Assembly (NCBI RefSeq): GCF_019247615.1
Contig: NZ_JAFBAT010000112.1
Location: 1-48,440, forward strand
DNA length: 48,440 bases
Source of the DNA: Mycobacterium sp.
GTDB lineage: Bacteria; Actinomycetota; Actinomycetes; Mycobacteriales; Mycobacteriaceae
Direction: 5' to 3'
This document shows, in pieces, positions 26,879-35,714 of the stretch. Both the position numbers and the translations under genes were made by a program. Under the pieces are notes generated by a model that saw nothing but the letters and a program-made list of their open reading frames with translations, ran no database searches and was not told where the DNA came from. Numbering within the stretch: position 1 is the first letter of the stretch; every line of letters starts with the position of its first letter.

Positions 26879-27604
26879 TTGACTGTCCGCATCGGTACAT
26901 CCGGGTGGTCCTACAACCACTGGGCGGACGTGCTCTACCCCGCAGGTTTGCCCGCTGGGCGCCGGTTGGCCCGTTACGTCGAGGTTTTCGACACCGTCGA
27001 ACTGAACGCGAGTTTCTATCGCTGGCCGAAGGATTCGACATTCGCCGGATGGCGCGACCAACTGCCGGACGGGTTCAGGATGTCGGTCAAGGCGCATCGA
27101 GGATTGACCCATTACCGCCGGCTTTCGTCCCCGGAGCCCTGGATCGAACGGTTCGAGCGCTGCTGGCAACTGCTGGGTGACCGCCGCGGTGTGTTGCTGG
27201 TCCAATTGCACCCCGAGCAACAGCGCGACGACGAGCGATTGGATTTCTTCCTCAAAAGCGTGCCGAAGACGATCCGCGTGGCCATGGAACTGCGGCATCC
27301 GTCATGGAACGACCCGGCCGTGTACGAGCTGCTGGAACGCCGCCGCGCCGCCTATGTGGTGATGAGTGGCGCCGGCCTGGCCTGCGTCCCGTGCGCCACT
27401 TCCGATCTGGTGTACATCAGGATGCACGGTCCCGATCAGAATGCGATCTACGCCGGCAGCTACTCCGACGACGACTTGCGAATCTGGGCCGACCGCGTCG
27501 GGCAATGGGATGCCAACGGCAAAGACGTCTGGATGTACTTCAACAACGACCTGGGCGGCCATGCCGTCCGAAATGCACTGACCCTGCGGGAGTTCTTGAG
27601 CTAG
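26879..27604 (+). CDS. DUF72 family TIM-barrel protein
   Basis: A 241-aa protein of the DUF72 (YecE) family, a TIM barrel of unknown activity. Landmarks: IGTSGWSYNHWADVLYP, VELNASFYRWP, MSVKAHRGLTHYRR, AMELRHPSW and YIRMHGP near the C-terminus. The TTG start was taken because the first strand begins immediately after it. It converges with the chimeric gene downstream, and the two stop codons share the palindrome CTAG. Confidence 0.88.
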   Translation: MTVRIGTSGWSYNHWADVLYPAGLPAGRRLARYVEVFDTVELNASFYRWPKDSTFAGWRDQLPDGFRMSVKAHRGLTHYRRLSSPEPWIERFERCWQLLGDRRGVLLVQLHPEQQRDDERLDFFLKSVPKTIRVAMELRHPSWNDPAVYELLERRRAAYVVMSGAGLACVPCATSDLVYIRMHGPDQNAIYAGSYSDDDLRIWADRVGQWDANGKDVWMYFNNDLGGHAVRNALTLREFLS

Positions 27605-29706
27605 GCCATCTCCTGGGCGGGTGCTCGATCGACGGGCGCCCACGTATGGTCGATGATGACGGGCGGGTGTTGCGCTTGAAAGCGTTCCCGTTCGGCGCGG
27701 CGGCGCTTGATGCGCAGCCTGGCATCGGCCGGCATGGTTACCAGTTCGTCGCAGGTCAGGTAGTAGACGTCATCCGCGACGTCGATCAGGTCGGCCGTCA
27801 CTCGTCGAGATCCCAGTTCCCGCAGGGTCATTCGCAGTTCGTGAGTGAATCGCATGGTGGCGTCGTGGGCCAGCTCTCGGGAACCGCGCGCGCCGCCGCC
27901 CGACCGCCGGGGAGGCCGGGCATCGGCTTCGGCGGCTTGGGCGGCCGCGATGAGCAGCTTCGCCGGGTCGTCGCTGAATACGTCGCCGGCCAGCTCGGCC
28001 TCCCCCGGCCCGCGATGCCCGATCCGTGCAACGGCGGCATCCAGCGCGCCGGCCATGCTCGAGGACAAGGCCCGGACGCTGCCGACGTTGCCTTCCCGGG
28101 CGAGCGCCAGCAAGGGCGGGTCGCTTCGAAGCACCGCCGCCAGGTCGGCGGTCTCGGCGGCGACGAGACCGTTTTCTCCGCTTTCCAGGATCATGTGCAA
28201 TCCCGAAACGCTGGACATCTCGCGCGCGCGGCCCAGTGCCGCGGCAAGGCCGGCGTCGATCAGCCACATCGCCGTAAGAATCCAGCCCTGATGGATCCGG
28301 TCCCGCAGCAGCCGAACCCGAACCTCGAGCCCGGAAGCCGGTACCGCGGCCAGCTGTGTGGAGGCCAGGTGTTCCGCCTCCGCGGCGGCACGGTAGGCCC
28401 GGGTGTTGGATCTGAGACGGCGCAAGAGCGCCAGCGATCGCCGCGCCACGACCGCTTTGGCGATCGAGCCGAGCGCTCCCGCGGCCAGGGGCGGTTCGCC
28501 GAACGGCAGCACGTCCGCCATCTGAGCATCGTCGCCGAGGGCCTGCCGTGCGACGGCGTGCTGATCCCAGCCCGGCAGCTGGGCGGCCGCGACGACGTTC
28601 GCGGACACCCCGATGTAGGCGCGGTGGCCGAAGACCGCTATCGCCCGGCTGTCCCACTCGTCGCTCACCACGCCGCCGAGGGCGAGCACTTGACCCATCG
28701 CCCGGCCGGCCGTTCGCAGCCCGCTCAATTGGACATCCAGCGTTATCGGAGTCAGCGGCCCGGGCAGCGCCTCGGCGAGGCGCGCGGCGCTGAAGACGGG
28801 AAACCGAGGGTCTATCCGGTCGTCGAACTCACCCTCCGCCCCCTCCGGGGCCGCGCTGCGCAGCTCGTCCGACGGCCGATGCCGCGGCGGAACCTCCACC
28901 GGGATGGCCAATTGACGCCCGTTGGTTGCGGCGCCCGCGGCGTAAACCCGCCGCCCGACGAGTCCCCGTGCGGTGTCGGCGACGGCCTCGAGCGCCTGCC
29001 AGCCGAACTCGAAGGCCCAATCTTCTTGCACCGCAGTGATATCCACGTCTGGCACGAGCTGTGGCCAGGTGGAGACGCCGACCAGCCGGGAACGTGCGTC
29101 CGCCGAGCGCAGCAGCCGCCACGCGGTGATCACGTTGGTGGTGTCCGGGGTGGCCAGGTCCACGACGCCGGTGCGCTCGCTGTTCAGCGAAAAAACGATG
29201 AATCGCACCAGGTCGTCGACATGCAGCACGCGGATCGGCTGCGCGGATGCCTTGGCGCGCAGCAGCGTTGCTACGCTACGGCACACCATCCAGTCGAGCT
29301 GGCGGCCCACCGGCGGGGCGATCCGGACGACCAGACTAGGCCCGAAGCTCGTGGCGACCAGCTCCTCGGCCGGCCCGTAGTCGTCGGGCTCGCCCGCGGC
29401 TTGCGACACGAACAGCAGGCGCGCACCTGCGCGGGCCGCGGCCTGAGTCACATATGCGACGCCGTCGACGTCTGTGCCGCCGGGTGCGGTGGCGTCGACC
29501 GCCGCCAAATGGATTACCGCGTCGGCATCGTCGGCGAGGTCTTGCAAGATCGGATCGGTGAGCGACGCGCACGCCAACTCAACGGACGCCTCCAGGTAGG
29601 GGTGGGGACGCTCAGCGATGCCGCGGACCGTGTGCCCAGCCGCGATCAGCTGCCGTGCTACCAGCCGCCCGACTGTGCCGGTGGCGTCGGTAACCAGGAT
29701 CTGCAC
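27601..29706 (-). CDS. Chimeric NAD(P)-epimerase/PEP-synthase-like protein
   Basis: A 701-aa protein, apparently the counterpart of Rv1868. Residues 1-270 are an atypical extended SDR/NAD(P)-binding domain (VTDATGTVGRLVARQL, LHVDDLVRFI). From about 300 the sequence changes to the pattern found between the ATP-grasp and phosphohistidine domains of PEP-synthase-like enzymes: ALPGPLTPITLDV at 313-325 and DDVYYLTCDELV at 645-656 followed by an Arg-rich helix. The ATP-grasp and swivelling His domains are missing, so phosphotransfer by itself is unlikely. It is last in a minus-strand group with a thiolase-like gene and a CoA-transferase gene. Function is unknown. Confidence 0.75.
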   Translation of the reverse strand: MQILVTDATGTVGRLVARQLIAAGHTVRGIAERPHPYLEASVELACASLTDPILQDLADDADAVIHLAAVDATAPGGTDVDGVAYVTQAAARAGARLLFVSQAAGEPDDYGPAEELVATSFGPSLVVRIAPPVGRQLDWMVCRSVATLLRAKASAQPIRVLHVDDLVRFIVFSLNSERTGVVDLATPDTTNVITAWRLLRSADARSRLVGVSTWPQLVPDVDITAVQEDWAFEFGWQALEAVADTARGLVGRRVYAAGAATNGRQLAIPVEVPPRHRPSDELRSAAPEGAEGEFDDRIDPRFPVFSAARLAEALPGPLTPITLDVQLSGLRTAGRAMGQVLALGGVVSDEWDSRAIAVFGHRAYIGVSANVVAAAQLPGWDQHAVARQALGDDAQMADVLPFGEPPLAAGALGSIAKAVVARRSLALLRRLRSNTRAYRAAAEAEHLASTQLAAVPASGLEVRVRLLRDRIHQGWILTAMWLIDAGLAAALGRAREMSSVSGLHMILESGENGLVAAETADLAAVLRSDPPLLALAREGNVGSVRALSSSMAGALDAAVARIGHRGPGEAELAGDVFSDDPAKLLIAAAQAAEADARPPRRSGGGARGSRELAHDATMRFTHELRMTLRELGSRRVTADLIDVADDVYYLTCDELVTMPADARLRIKRRRAERERFQAQHPPVIIDHTWAPVDRAPAQEMA

Positions 29707-29814
29707 CTGGGCTCCCTTCCCAACGTCCCCGTGTCGACAATAGGCAAAGCCGCGTTAGTTGCGCGACCGTTACCGGCGAAGAAGCCCGCCCCGGAGCAAT
29801 GCCGATTCTGCCGA

Positions 29815-31299
29815 TTAGTCCAGCACAGCGGCGCCGTCGGCGCTGACGGCAACCTTGGCGCCAGCGATGTCCTCCCGGACGGTCACTTCCGCCGCGGCTG
29901 GGTCGGCGACGACGGCCAACGTGCGGGACCCGTCGGGCGTCCGCACGGCCAGGAAGGCCTTCTCCGGTCGGCCGTCGCGGTCGAACGGTGTCGTCCACGC
30001 TTCGACGGTGCCGACGCCTTCCCAAGCGACCAACCCGTCCCGGGTGGGCTCGCGGTCCACTGCCGATTGCGCGTTCTCCCAACGGAATTCGGCCGGCGGC
30101 GCGGTGCCGTAGACGCCGAAGCTGTGTTTGGTCAGGAATCCGCCGTTGGCGGTGACGAGGCCGAGCCGCCCGGGGTTAATCACCAGCAATTCGGCCATGG
30201 CCGCGATGGAATGCATCACGTAATTGCTCCACGGGCCGCCCGCGAACGTCAGCCCGCCGGTGACGGTGAGGGGACGCGCGGAATCGTCGACGCTGAGCCC
30301 CAGTTCGCGCGCCGCGACCTGAACGGCGGAGGGAAAGCAGGAGTACAGGTCGACGTAGTCGACGTCGTCGACACCCACACCGGCAAGTTCCAGGGCCCGC
30401 GCGCCGGCGATCCGGATCGCCGCGGACCGGTGTAGCTCGGCCCGCTCGGCGACGGCCGGGGTGTCATGCGCGTCGGCGCCCGCCTGCGGGTAAACCCAAC
30501 GCTCCTCGGGAACCTTCAGGCGGGTTGCCTGCTCGACCGAGGCCAGTATCAGCGCGGCGCCCTGGTCGACCATGTTGTTGGAGTTCATCAGCTTGGGGTA
30601 GGGCCAGCTGATCATCCGATTCTGCGGACCGGGTCGCCAGATCTCCTCGGCGGGCATGGGTTTGCGGATCCATGCGTGCGGATTGTCGACTGCCACCGCG
30701 TTGAAGCGCGCCCAGAGCTCACCGACGCGCTTGAGGTGCTCCTCGATCTTTTCGCCATTGGCGATGCGGAGCGCCTGTTCGAACAGCGGATAGACGTACG
30801 CCGGCCGGTCCAGCCCGATCCGGATCTCCGCGTCACCTGCCATTGGCACGTCGTCGCCGCCGACGTCAGCCATCGGCACCGACTCGTCCTGAACCGTCCA
30901 GACGAGTTTGCCGCCCTTGGCTTTCAGCCCCCTTCTGGTTCGCCACGTTTCGGCACCGGCGAGCAGCACGACGCCGGTCCGGCCATCCCTGATGTCCAAG
31001 CAGGCCTGATTGACCAGCGATTGCGGCACGTTTCCGCCGACGGGGCTGTAGGCGGTCCGGAAGTCCGCCGCACCGATCCGCTGGCCGAGCAGCAGCCCGG
31101 GATCGCGATAGTGCGCCGACAACACGCTCACCACGCGGATGGCGTCGACGGCCCCGATCACTCGCGGATCCGCGGCTTGACGGGCCGCGGCGACCATCAG
31201 GTCAATCGGTTCGACAGACCGCACCGCGGGGTCGATTTCGCCGCGATGGTTGACCTGGCCCCAGCCGATCAACACGGGTGTCCTGGGATCGACGGTCAT
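29815..31299 (-). CDS. Thiolase-like acyl-CoA protein lacking nucleophile Cys
   Basis: A 494-aa thiolase-superfamily protein, the counterpart of Rv1867. The thiolase core runs to about 400 (LAGAETW, YVDLYSCFPSAVQVA, GGLTFAGGPWSNYVMHS with the His), and a C-terminal beta-rich extension occupies 410-494. At the place of the usual reactive Cys the sequence reads GGNVPQSLVNQA (Gln93); Cys100 is seven residues further on. A classical Claisen mechanism through an acyl-Cys is therefore doubtful. The CoA-transferase gene lies 41 bases upstream. Substrates are unknown; sterol or branched fatty-acid catabolism is a possibility only. Confidence 0.82.
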   Translation of the reverse strand: MTVDPRTPVLIGWGQVNHRGEIDPAVRSVEPIDLMVAAARQAADPRVIGAVDAIRVVSVLSAHYRDPGLLLGQRIGAADFRTAYSPVGGNVPQSLVNQACLDIRDGRTGVVLLAGAETWRTRRGLKAKGGKLVWTVQDESVPMADVGGDDVPMAGDAEIRIGLDRPAYVYPLFEQALRIANGEKIEEHLKRVGELWARFNAVAVDNPHAWIRKPMPAEEIWRPGPQNRMISWPYPKLMNSNNMVDQGAALILASVEQATRLKVPEERWVYPQAGADAHDTPAVAERAELHRSAAIRIAGARALELAGVGVDDVDYVDLYSCFPSAVQVAARELGLSVDDSARPLTVTGGLTFAGGPWSNYVMHSIAAMAELLVINPGRLGLVTANGGFLTKHSFGVYGTAPPAEFRWENAQSAVDREPTRDGLVAWEGVGTVEAWTTPFDRDGRPEKAFLAVRTPDGSRTLAVVADPAAAEVTVREDIAGAKVAVSADGAAVLD

Positions 31300-31340
31300 A
31301 TAGGGAACCTATCGTGAACGCGATCTGTGGCTCGACGGGG

Positions 31341-33770
31341 TTACGGCGGTCCGAAGAGGACGTGCTCGTTGATCAGCCGCTCGGTCTCTCCGGCGCTCAT
31401 CCCGAGCAGGTGGCGGCAGATCTCGCGGGTGTGCTCACCGGGCAGGGGCGCCGGGCGGTGCGGGGCCGCGGGGATGTGCTGAAACGGCGCGGGCCCAGTC
31501 TCGGCGGGCAGGGGACGGTCAATGAGTGGATGCACCATGTCGCGGTAGCGCTTTCGCGCGATCAGCTGCGGATCCTCCAGTATGTCCGGCGGACGGTTCA
31601 TCGGTCCGGCCGCGATTCCGGCCGACTGCAGCAGTTCGGCGGCCCGCAACGGGGTGCGCATGCGCGTCCAGGCCGACACCAGCTGCACCAGCTCGCGCCG
31701 GTTGGCCAGCCGCGACTCGCCCGTCGCGAACCGCGGGTCCTCGGCCCACTCTTGATGGTCGAAAAGCCAAGTAGCGCGGCGCCATTCATCGTCGGTGTCA
31801 AATGATATGACGCACCATTCGTCATCGCCCGCGCACGGGTAGACAGCGTGCACGCCGGTGGCATCACGGATCCGGGCGTGGCCCGCGGCGTGCGCGGCCT
31901 GGGTGACATACAAGGTGTCCAACTGGTTGACGACGGCTTCGGCCTGAGAGACGTGGACGTGGGCTGCGCGGCCGGTGTGATCGCGGCGGATCAGCGCCGC
32001 CAGCGCCGCGATCGCGACGACCCGTCCGACCACGTGATCGGGGAAGATCGTCGTCGCGTCGTAGAAGGAATGCCGACCGGCGTCCGGCCGGCAATCCGGA
32101 TCGTCGGACGTCCAAAGCCGGGTGACGCCGGTCGCGGCGCGGACCAATGGACCGTAGCCCATCCGGGCGCACCATGGCCCCGTATCGCCGAATGCGCTGC
32201 TGCCGGCGAGCACGATCCGCGGGTTGATTGCGCGCAACTCATCGTAGGAAAAGCCAAGCGAAGCAAGGGTTCCCGGCTTGAAGTTGGCGAATACGGCGTC
32301 GGCCTCCGCGACCAGCCGGCCGAAGATCGCCTTGCCCTCGGCGGTGCGCAGGTCGACGCCGAATCCGAGGTGGTTGCGATGTGTCCAAGCGAACGTCTCG
32401 CTCATGGCATCGCCGGGCCGGGCCTGCCGCAACCCGTCCGGATAGTCGGCACTTTCCACTTTGATCACCTCGGCACCCAGATCGCCGAACAGGCGGCTCA
32501 ATTCGCCGCCGGCGACGATGATTCCCAGGTCGAGGATCCGCAGCCCGGCAAACGGGTAGTCGCCGGGCTTCCCCGGCGGTGATGGAGCCACCGGCGGAGG
32601 GGCGAGCCAGCAGGGTTCGTCTTGCCCCGGCGCCGGGGCCGGCGTGCGAAAACCCGAGCGCTGCCCGTCCACGACGAAATATCCGCTGGGGACGCTGGTG
32701 CGCACCCCCGGAACCAACTCGGCATCGATGATGGCGCCGACGGCCTGGAAATGTTCGGAGGCCAGGATCTGCGATGGGGTCAGCACGGCGGCGATCGGCA
32801 CCCCGTGACCCTGCCCGGCGGCCACCAGGTCTTTCATCGTGCGGTCGGCGAACATCGCCCCGATCAGCACGCTGATCTCGTCCCACGCCGCGAAGCGGGC
32901 GCCGAGCGCGTCGAATTTCGGGTCCTGAAAGGCTTCCGGCTCACCCAGCCAGCGTCGCAGCCCGCGCCATTGCCGCGGCGACAGCACGCATAGCCGGACG
33001 TACCCGTCCTTGCACGGATAAATGGGGTAAGCGTCCTGATTCTTCGGTCTCCCCCGCCACTGCCCGGTGCGGCGGATGCCGGCGGCAGCCTGCCCGTGCG
33101 CGCCGAACACCGGGTCGAGCGCCATGACGACCGCGTCGAATCGCGAGAAGTCGATGTAATCACCTGTGCCGCAACGTAATCGATTGTAGTAGGCGGCGAG
33201 CGCCGCCCAGGCCGCCTGCACGGCCGCGGTTGCCGAGGCGATCCCGTCGGGCGGCAACACCGGGGTCCCGGTGGCGGGACCGGATCGCGACAACGAGCCA
33301 CACATCGCGTACAACACGGGATCCGTGGCACGCCACGACGACCGCGGACCGGTCGCACCGAAGTCGGTGATCGACAGCACGACCAGGTGCGTGTACTGGG
33401 TGGCCAACTCCGCACCGGACGTTCCGAAGGCGGCGGCCAGACCGTCGAGGCCGCTGTCGACGACGATGTCGGCATACGCCGCCAGGTCGAGGAATCGGCC
33501 GCAGTCGTCATCGTCGAGCGGGTCGAGGACCGTGCTGCGCTTGTTGGCGTTATGCACCGCGAACGGGATGCTCGCGCCCGCCAGCGTCGGCAACTCGTCG
33601 CGTGCCAGGTTTCCGCCCGGAGGTTCCACCTTGAGGACATCGGCGCCGAGGTCCGCGAGCAGGCGGGTCACCTCGTCGGCGCTGCCGCTCGACAGGTCCA
33701 GGACGCGCACGGCGTCGAGCAACCTGTCGACCATCCGCTCACGGTACCTGGACAGCGTTGGGTGTGCCAT
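31341..33770 (-). CDS. Double-domain family III CoA-transferase
   Basis: An 809-aa fusion of two CaiB/BaiF-type domains (counterpart of Rv1866). The first runs to about 370, starting LLDAVRVLDLSSGSADEVTR; the second begins at FAGLRILDLGIIVAGGELSR. Both keep an Asp at the site of the catalytic aspartate (PPDGIASATAAV, near residue 175, and FPDHVVGRVVAI). Fused enzymes of this kind form intramolecular interlocked rings and move CoA between carboxylic acids. ATG 33770 has AGGA at a good distance; ATG 33734 is an alternative. It is first of the three minus-strand genes down to 27601. Confidence 0.85.
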   Translation of the reverse strand: MAHPTLSRYRERMVDRLLDAVRVLDLSSGSADEVTRLLADLGADVLKVEPPGGNLARDELPTLAGASIPFAVHNANKRSTVLDPLDDDDCGRFLDLAAYADIVVDSGLDGLAAAFGTSGAELATQYTHLVVLSITDFGATGPRSSWRATDPVLYAMCGSLSRSGPATGTPVLPPDGIASATAAVQAAWAALAAYYNRLRCGTGDYIDFSRFDAVVMALDPVFGAHGQAAAGIRRTGQWRGRPKNQDAYPIYPCKDGYVRLCVLSPRQWRGLRRWLGEPEAFQDPKFDALGARFAAWDEISVLIGAMFADRTMKDLVAAGQGHGVPIAAVLTPSQILASEHFQAVGAIIDAELVPGVRTSVPSGYFVVDGQRSGFRTPAPAPGQDEPCWLAPPPVAPSPPGKPGDYPFAGLRILDLGIIVAGGELSRLFGDLGAEVIKVESADYPDGLRQARPGDAMSETFAWTHRNHLGFGVDLRTAEGKAIFGRLVAEADAVFANFKPGTLASLGFSYDELRAINPRIVLAGSSAFGDTGPWCARMGYGPLVRAATGVTRLWTSDDPDCRPDAGRHSFYDATTIFPDHVVGRVVAIAALAALIRRDHTGRAAHVHVSQAEAVVNQLDTLYVTQAAHAAGHARIRDATGVHAVYPCAGDDEWCVISFDTDDEWRRATWLFDHQEWAEDPRFATGESRLANRRELVQLVSAWTRMRTPLRAAELLQSAGIAAGPMNRPPDILEDPQLIARKRYRDMVHPLIDRPLPAETGPAPFQHIPAAPHRPAPLPGEHTREICRHLLGMSAGETERLINEHVLFGPP

Positions 33771-33908
33771 GGACGCGTCCTGTCCGATGCCGCGGCGCAA
33801 ACATCAAGCAGCGCAGGCTGATTGGATCCAATCCCCGGGCGGGGATCTGGGTGAAGGTCGGGTCGGCTATCGTCGCAGACCGCGAGACAACCGAGGAGGC
33901 ACCAACCC

Positions 33909-34817
33909 GTGAGCGCGCATTTGAGCTACGTCGAGGCCGTGGTGGTCGGCGCGTTCCAAGGCGTGACCGAACTTTTCCCCGTCTCCAGCCTCGGGCACTC
34001 GGTGTTGGTGCCGGCGCTGATAGGTGGGCAGTGGGCGCGGGATCTCAGTGTGTCCACCCCCGATTCTCCCTACCTGGCGTTCCTCGTCGGCCTGCATGTC
34101 GCCACTGCCGCGGCGCTCTTGGTGTTCTTCTGGCGCGATTGGCTGCGCATCGTTGGCGGCTTCTTCTCGTCCGTGCGGTATCGCCGCATCCGGACTCCAG
34201 ATGAGCGGCTGGCCTGGCTGATCGTGGTGGCGACCATCCCGGTGGGCCTTGCCGGGGTGGCCCTCGAGCATCTCTTTCGCACGACGCTCGGCAAACCCAT
34301 TCCGGCGGCGGCTTTTCTGCTGCTTAACGGGATTGCCCTCTATGCCGGAGAGGTGTTGCGCCGCCGTGTCTCGCCCACGGCCGACGCGGACGAGCGCGAT
34401 GAACCGCACACGGGCGAGGCGATCGACAACCGGCTGGCGCAGCTACCGATGCGCCGCGGGTTGGTGATCGGGTCCTCGCAAATCCTGGCCCTGTTGCCGG
34501 GCATCAGCCGCTCCGGCATCGCGATGGTGGCGGGGCTGTGGCGCGGCCTGTCGCACGAGGACGCCGCCCGCTTCTCCTTCTTGCTGGCGACTCCCATCAT
34601 TCTGGCCGCCGGGCTGTATAAGATTCCGGAGCTGTTCGGTCCGCTCGGTGCGGGAATCGCAGGCCAGGTACTGGCCGGCAGCGTCGCTTCCTTCGTGTGC
34701 GCCTATCTTTCCGTGCGTTTTCTCACGCGCTATTTCCAGACCCGCACCCTCACACCGTTCGCCATTTACTGCGCCGTGGCCGGGGCGGGCAGCCTGCTGT
34801 GGCTCACGCTCCAGTGA
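33909..34817 (+). CDS. uppP: Undecaprenyl-diphosphatase UppP/BacA paralogue
   Basis: A polytopic membrane enzyme (302 aa, about eight helices) that removes a phosphate from undecaprenyl or decaprenyl diphosphate so that the lipid carrier can be reused in cell-wall synthesis. Both signature blocks are present: GAFQGVTELFPVSSLGH with Glu21, Ser26-Ser27 and His30, and LLPGISRSGIAM. GAGGAGG precedes GTG 33909. M. tuberculosis has its UppP elsewhere (Rv2136c), so this may be a second copy; bacitracin tolerance is a possible effect. Confidence 0.9.
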   Translation: MSAHLSYVEAVVVGAFQGVTELFPVSSLGHSVLVPALIGGQWARDLSVSTPDSPYLAFLVGLHVATAAALLVFFWRDWLRIVGGFFSSVRYRRIRTPDERLAWLIVVATIPVGLAGVALEHLFRTTLGKPIPAAAFLLLNGIALYAGEVLRRRVSPTADADERDEPHTGEAIDNRLAQLPMRRGLVIGSSQILALLPGISRSGIAMVAGLWRGLSHEDAARFSFLLATPIILAAGLYKIPELFGPLGAGIAGQVLAGSVASFVCAYLSVRFLTRYFQTRTLTPFAIYCAVAGAGSLLWLTLQ

Positions 34818-34958
34818 GAGGAGCACTGCGGGACCAAGGGTTTCCAAGCCGGAAATGAGACCGCCGACATCGATCCCCGGCAGCGGCACCGTAAGCGGCG
34901 GGTTCCCACCGGTCGTCACGGTCACCCAGACGGGCTCGACCGGGAGGCGGTGCAAGTC

Positions 34959-35438
34959 TCACGGAGCCGCAAAGTCACCCACGGCTGTCAACTTGTTGCC
35001 GTCCGCTGCGGTGGCGAAGCCGGCGGCGGTGAATGCGCAATTCAAGATGATCGCCCGGTGGGCGGGACTTCCCATCCACATGTCAATTGCCACGCCCGGA
35101 GTGGCAGCCGATCCGGAGCCCCAATAAACGATTTCACCGGTGTAGCTGGTCCTGGTGTAGCCCGCATCCGTGATCCGTGCCTGCGGTGAAGAGCCGTCGG
35201 AACCGATGTGGCCGTCCACACTGTTTTTCAGCATGTCGTCGGCGTGGCGCTGCGCGGCTGCGGTTAATCGGGGGTCGTCGCCGAAGGTCCCACATGTCTG
35301 GCGAAGCCGGCTGACGCCGCTGTAGACCGCGGACCCCGAATTGTCAGCTCGCGCAGCAAAACCCGCGATGGTGCCCAGTGCCGTGAGGAAGGCAGTGCAG
35401 ATCGAGATGACGGCTACCATCGCGACATTTCTCGTCAT
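34959..35438 (-). CDS. Secreted CAP-domain protein
   Basis: A 159-aa exported protein. The signal peptide spans about 1-31 (cleavage near ARADN). A CAP (SCP/PR-1) domain follows: LTAAAQRHADDML, the His of DGHIGSDGSS, GEIVYWG with its Glu, and SPAHRAIILN with the second His. Two Cys (QTCGTF, LNCAF) could pair. ATG 35438 has GAGG at the right distance. The domain ends at the TGA, but the same frame stays open and protein-like for about 45 codons beyond it. Partners or ligands are unknown; bacterial CAP proteins are poorly characterised. Confidence 0.85.
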   Translation of the reverse strand: MTRNVAMVAVISICTAFLTALGTIAGFAARADNSGSAVYSGVSRLRQTCGTFGDDPRLTAAAQRHADDMLKNSVDGHIGSDGSSPQARITDAGYTRTSYTGEIVYWGSGSAATPGVAIDMWMGSPAHRAIILNCAFTAAGFATAADGNKLTAVGDFAAP

Positions 35439-35714
35439 GCTCGCCTCGTTGACATGCACTGCTGCTTTGGCAAAGAAGATGCTACCCAGTTTCGGTGATA
35501 ATCGCGGCGGGTTGCGCACACGCTATGGCCGTCACCCGACTCCGTCCGCCGAGCCCGACCCCGGTTGACACCGGATTGGGTCATCGGACAGGAGACGAGG
35601 GGCCGGCCACTTTCCCCGGCTCCCGCCATCGGCTATTTGCGCGGCGCACGGGTCGAGTGCTGTGCTTACCGAATCGCTTACCTGACACCCGTCAACTTCG
35701 AGCGAAGGACGAAC
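35439..35714. other. 276-base divergent intergenic region
   Basis: Lies between the divergent CAP and SDR genes. It has somewhat more A/T than its neighbours but I see no gene, clear promoter pair or repeat in it. GAAGGAC near 35704-35710 serves as the ribosome site of the SDR. Confidence 0.4.

Noticed and set aside
27304..30435. Open frame of more than 1000 codons on the plus strand
   Set aside because: It runs antisense to the epimerase chimera and thiolase-like genes, has Arg/Gln/Gly-rich composition with no domain, and lacks a ribosome site; it is a GC-rich shadow frame.
34443..34955. Separate gene on the minus strand overlapping uppP
   Set aside because: Most of it is antisense to uppP; only the first 45 codons look protein-like and they are in frame with the CAP gene, so they are noted there instead.
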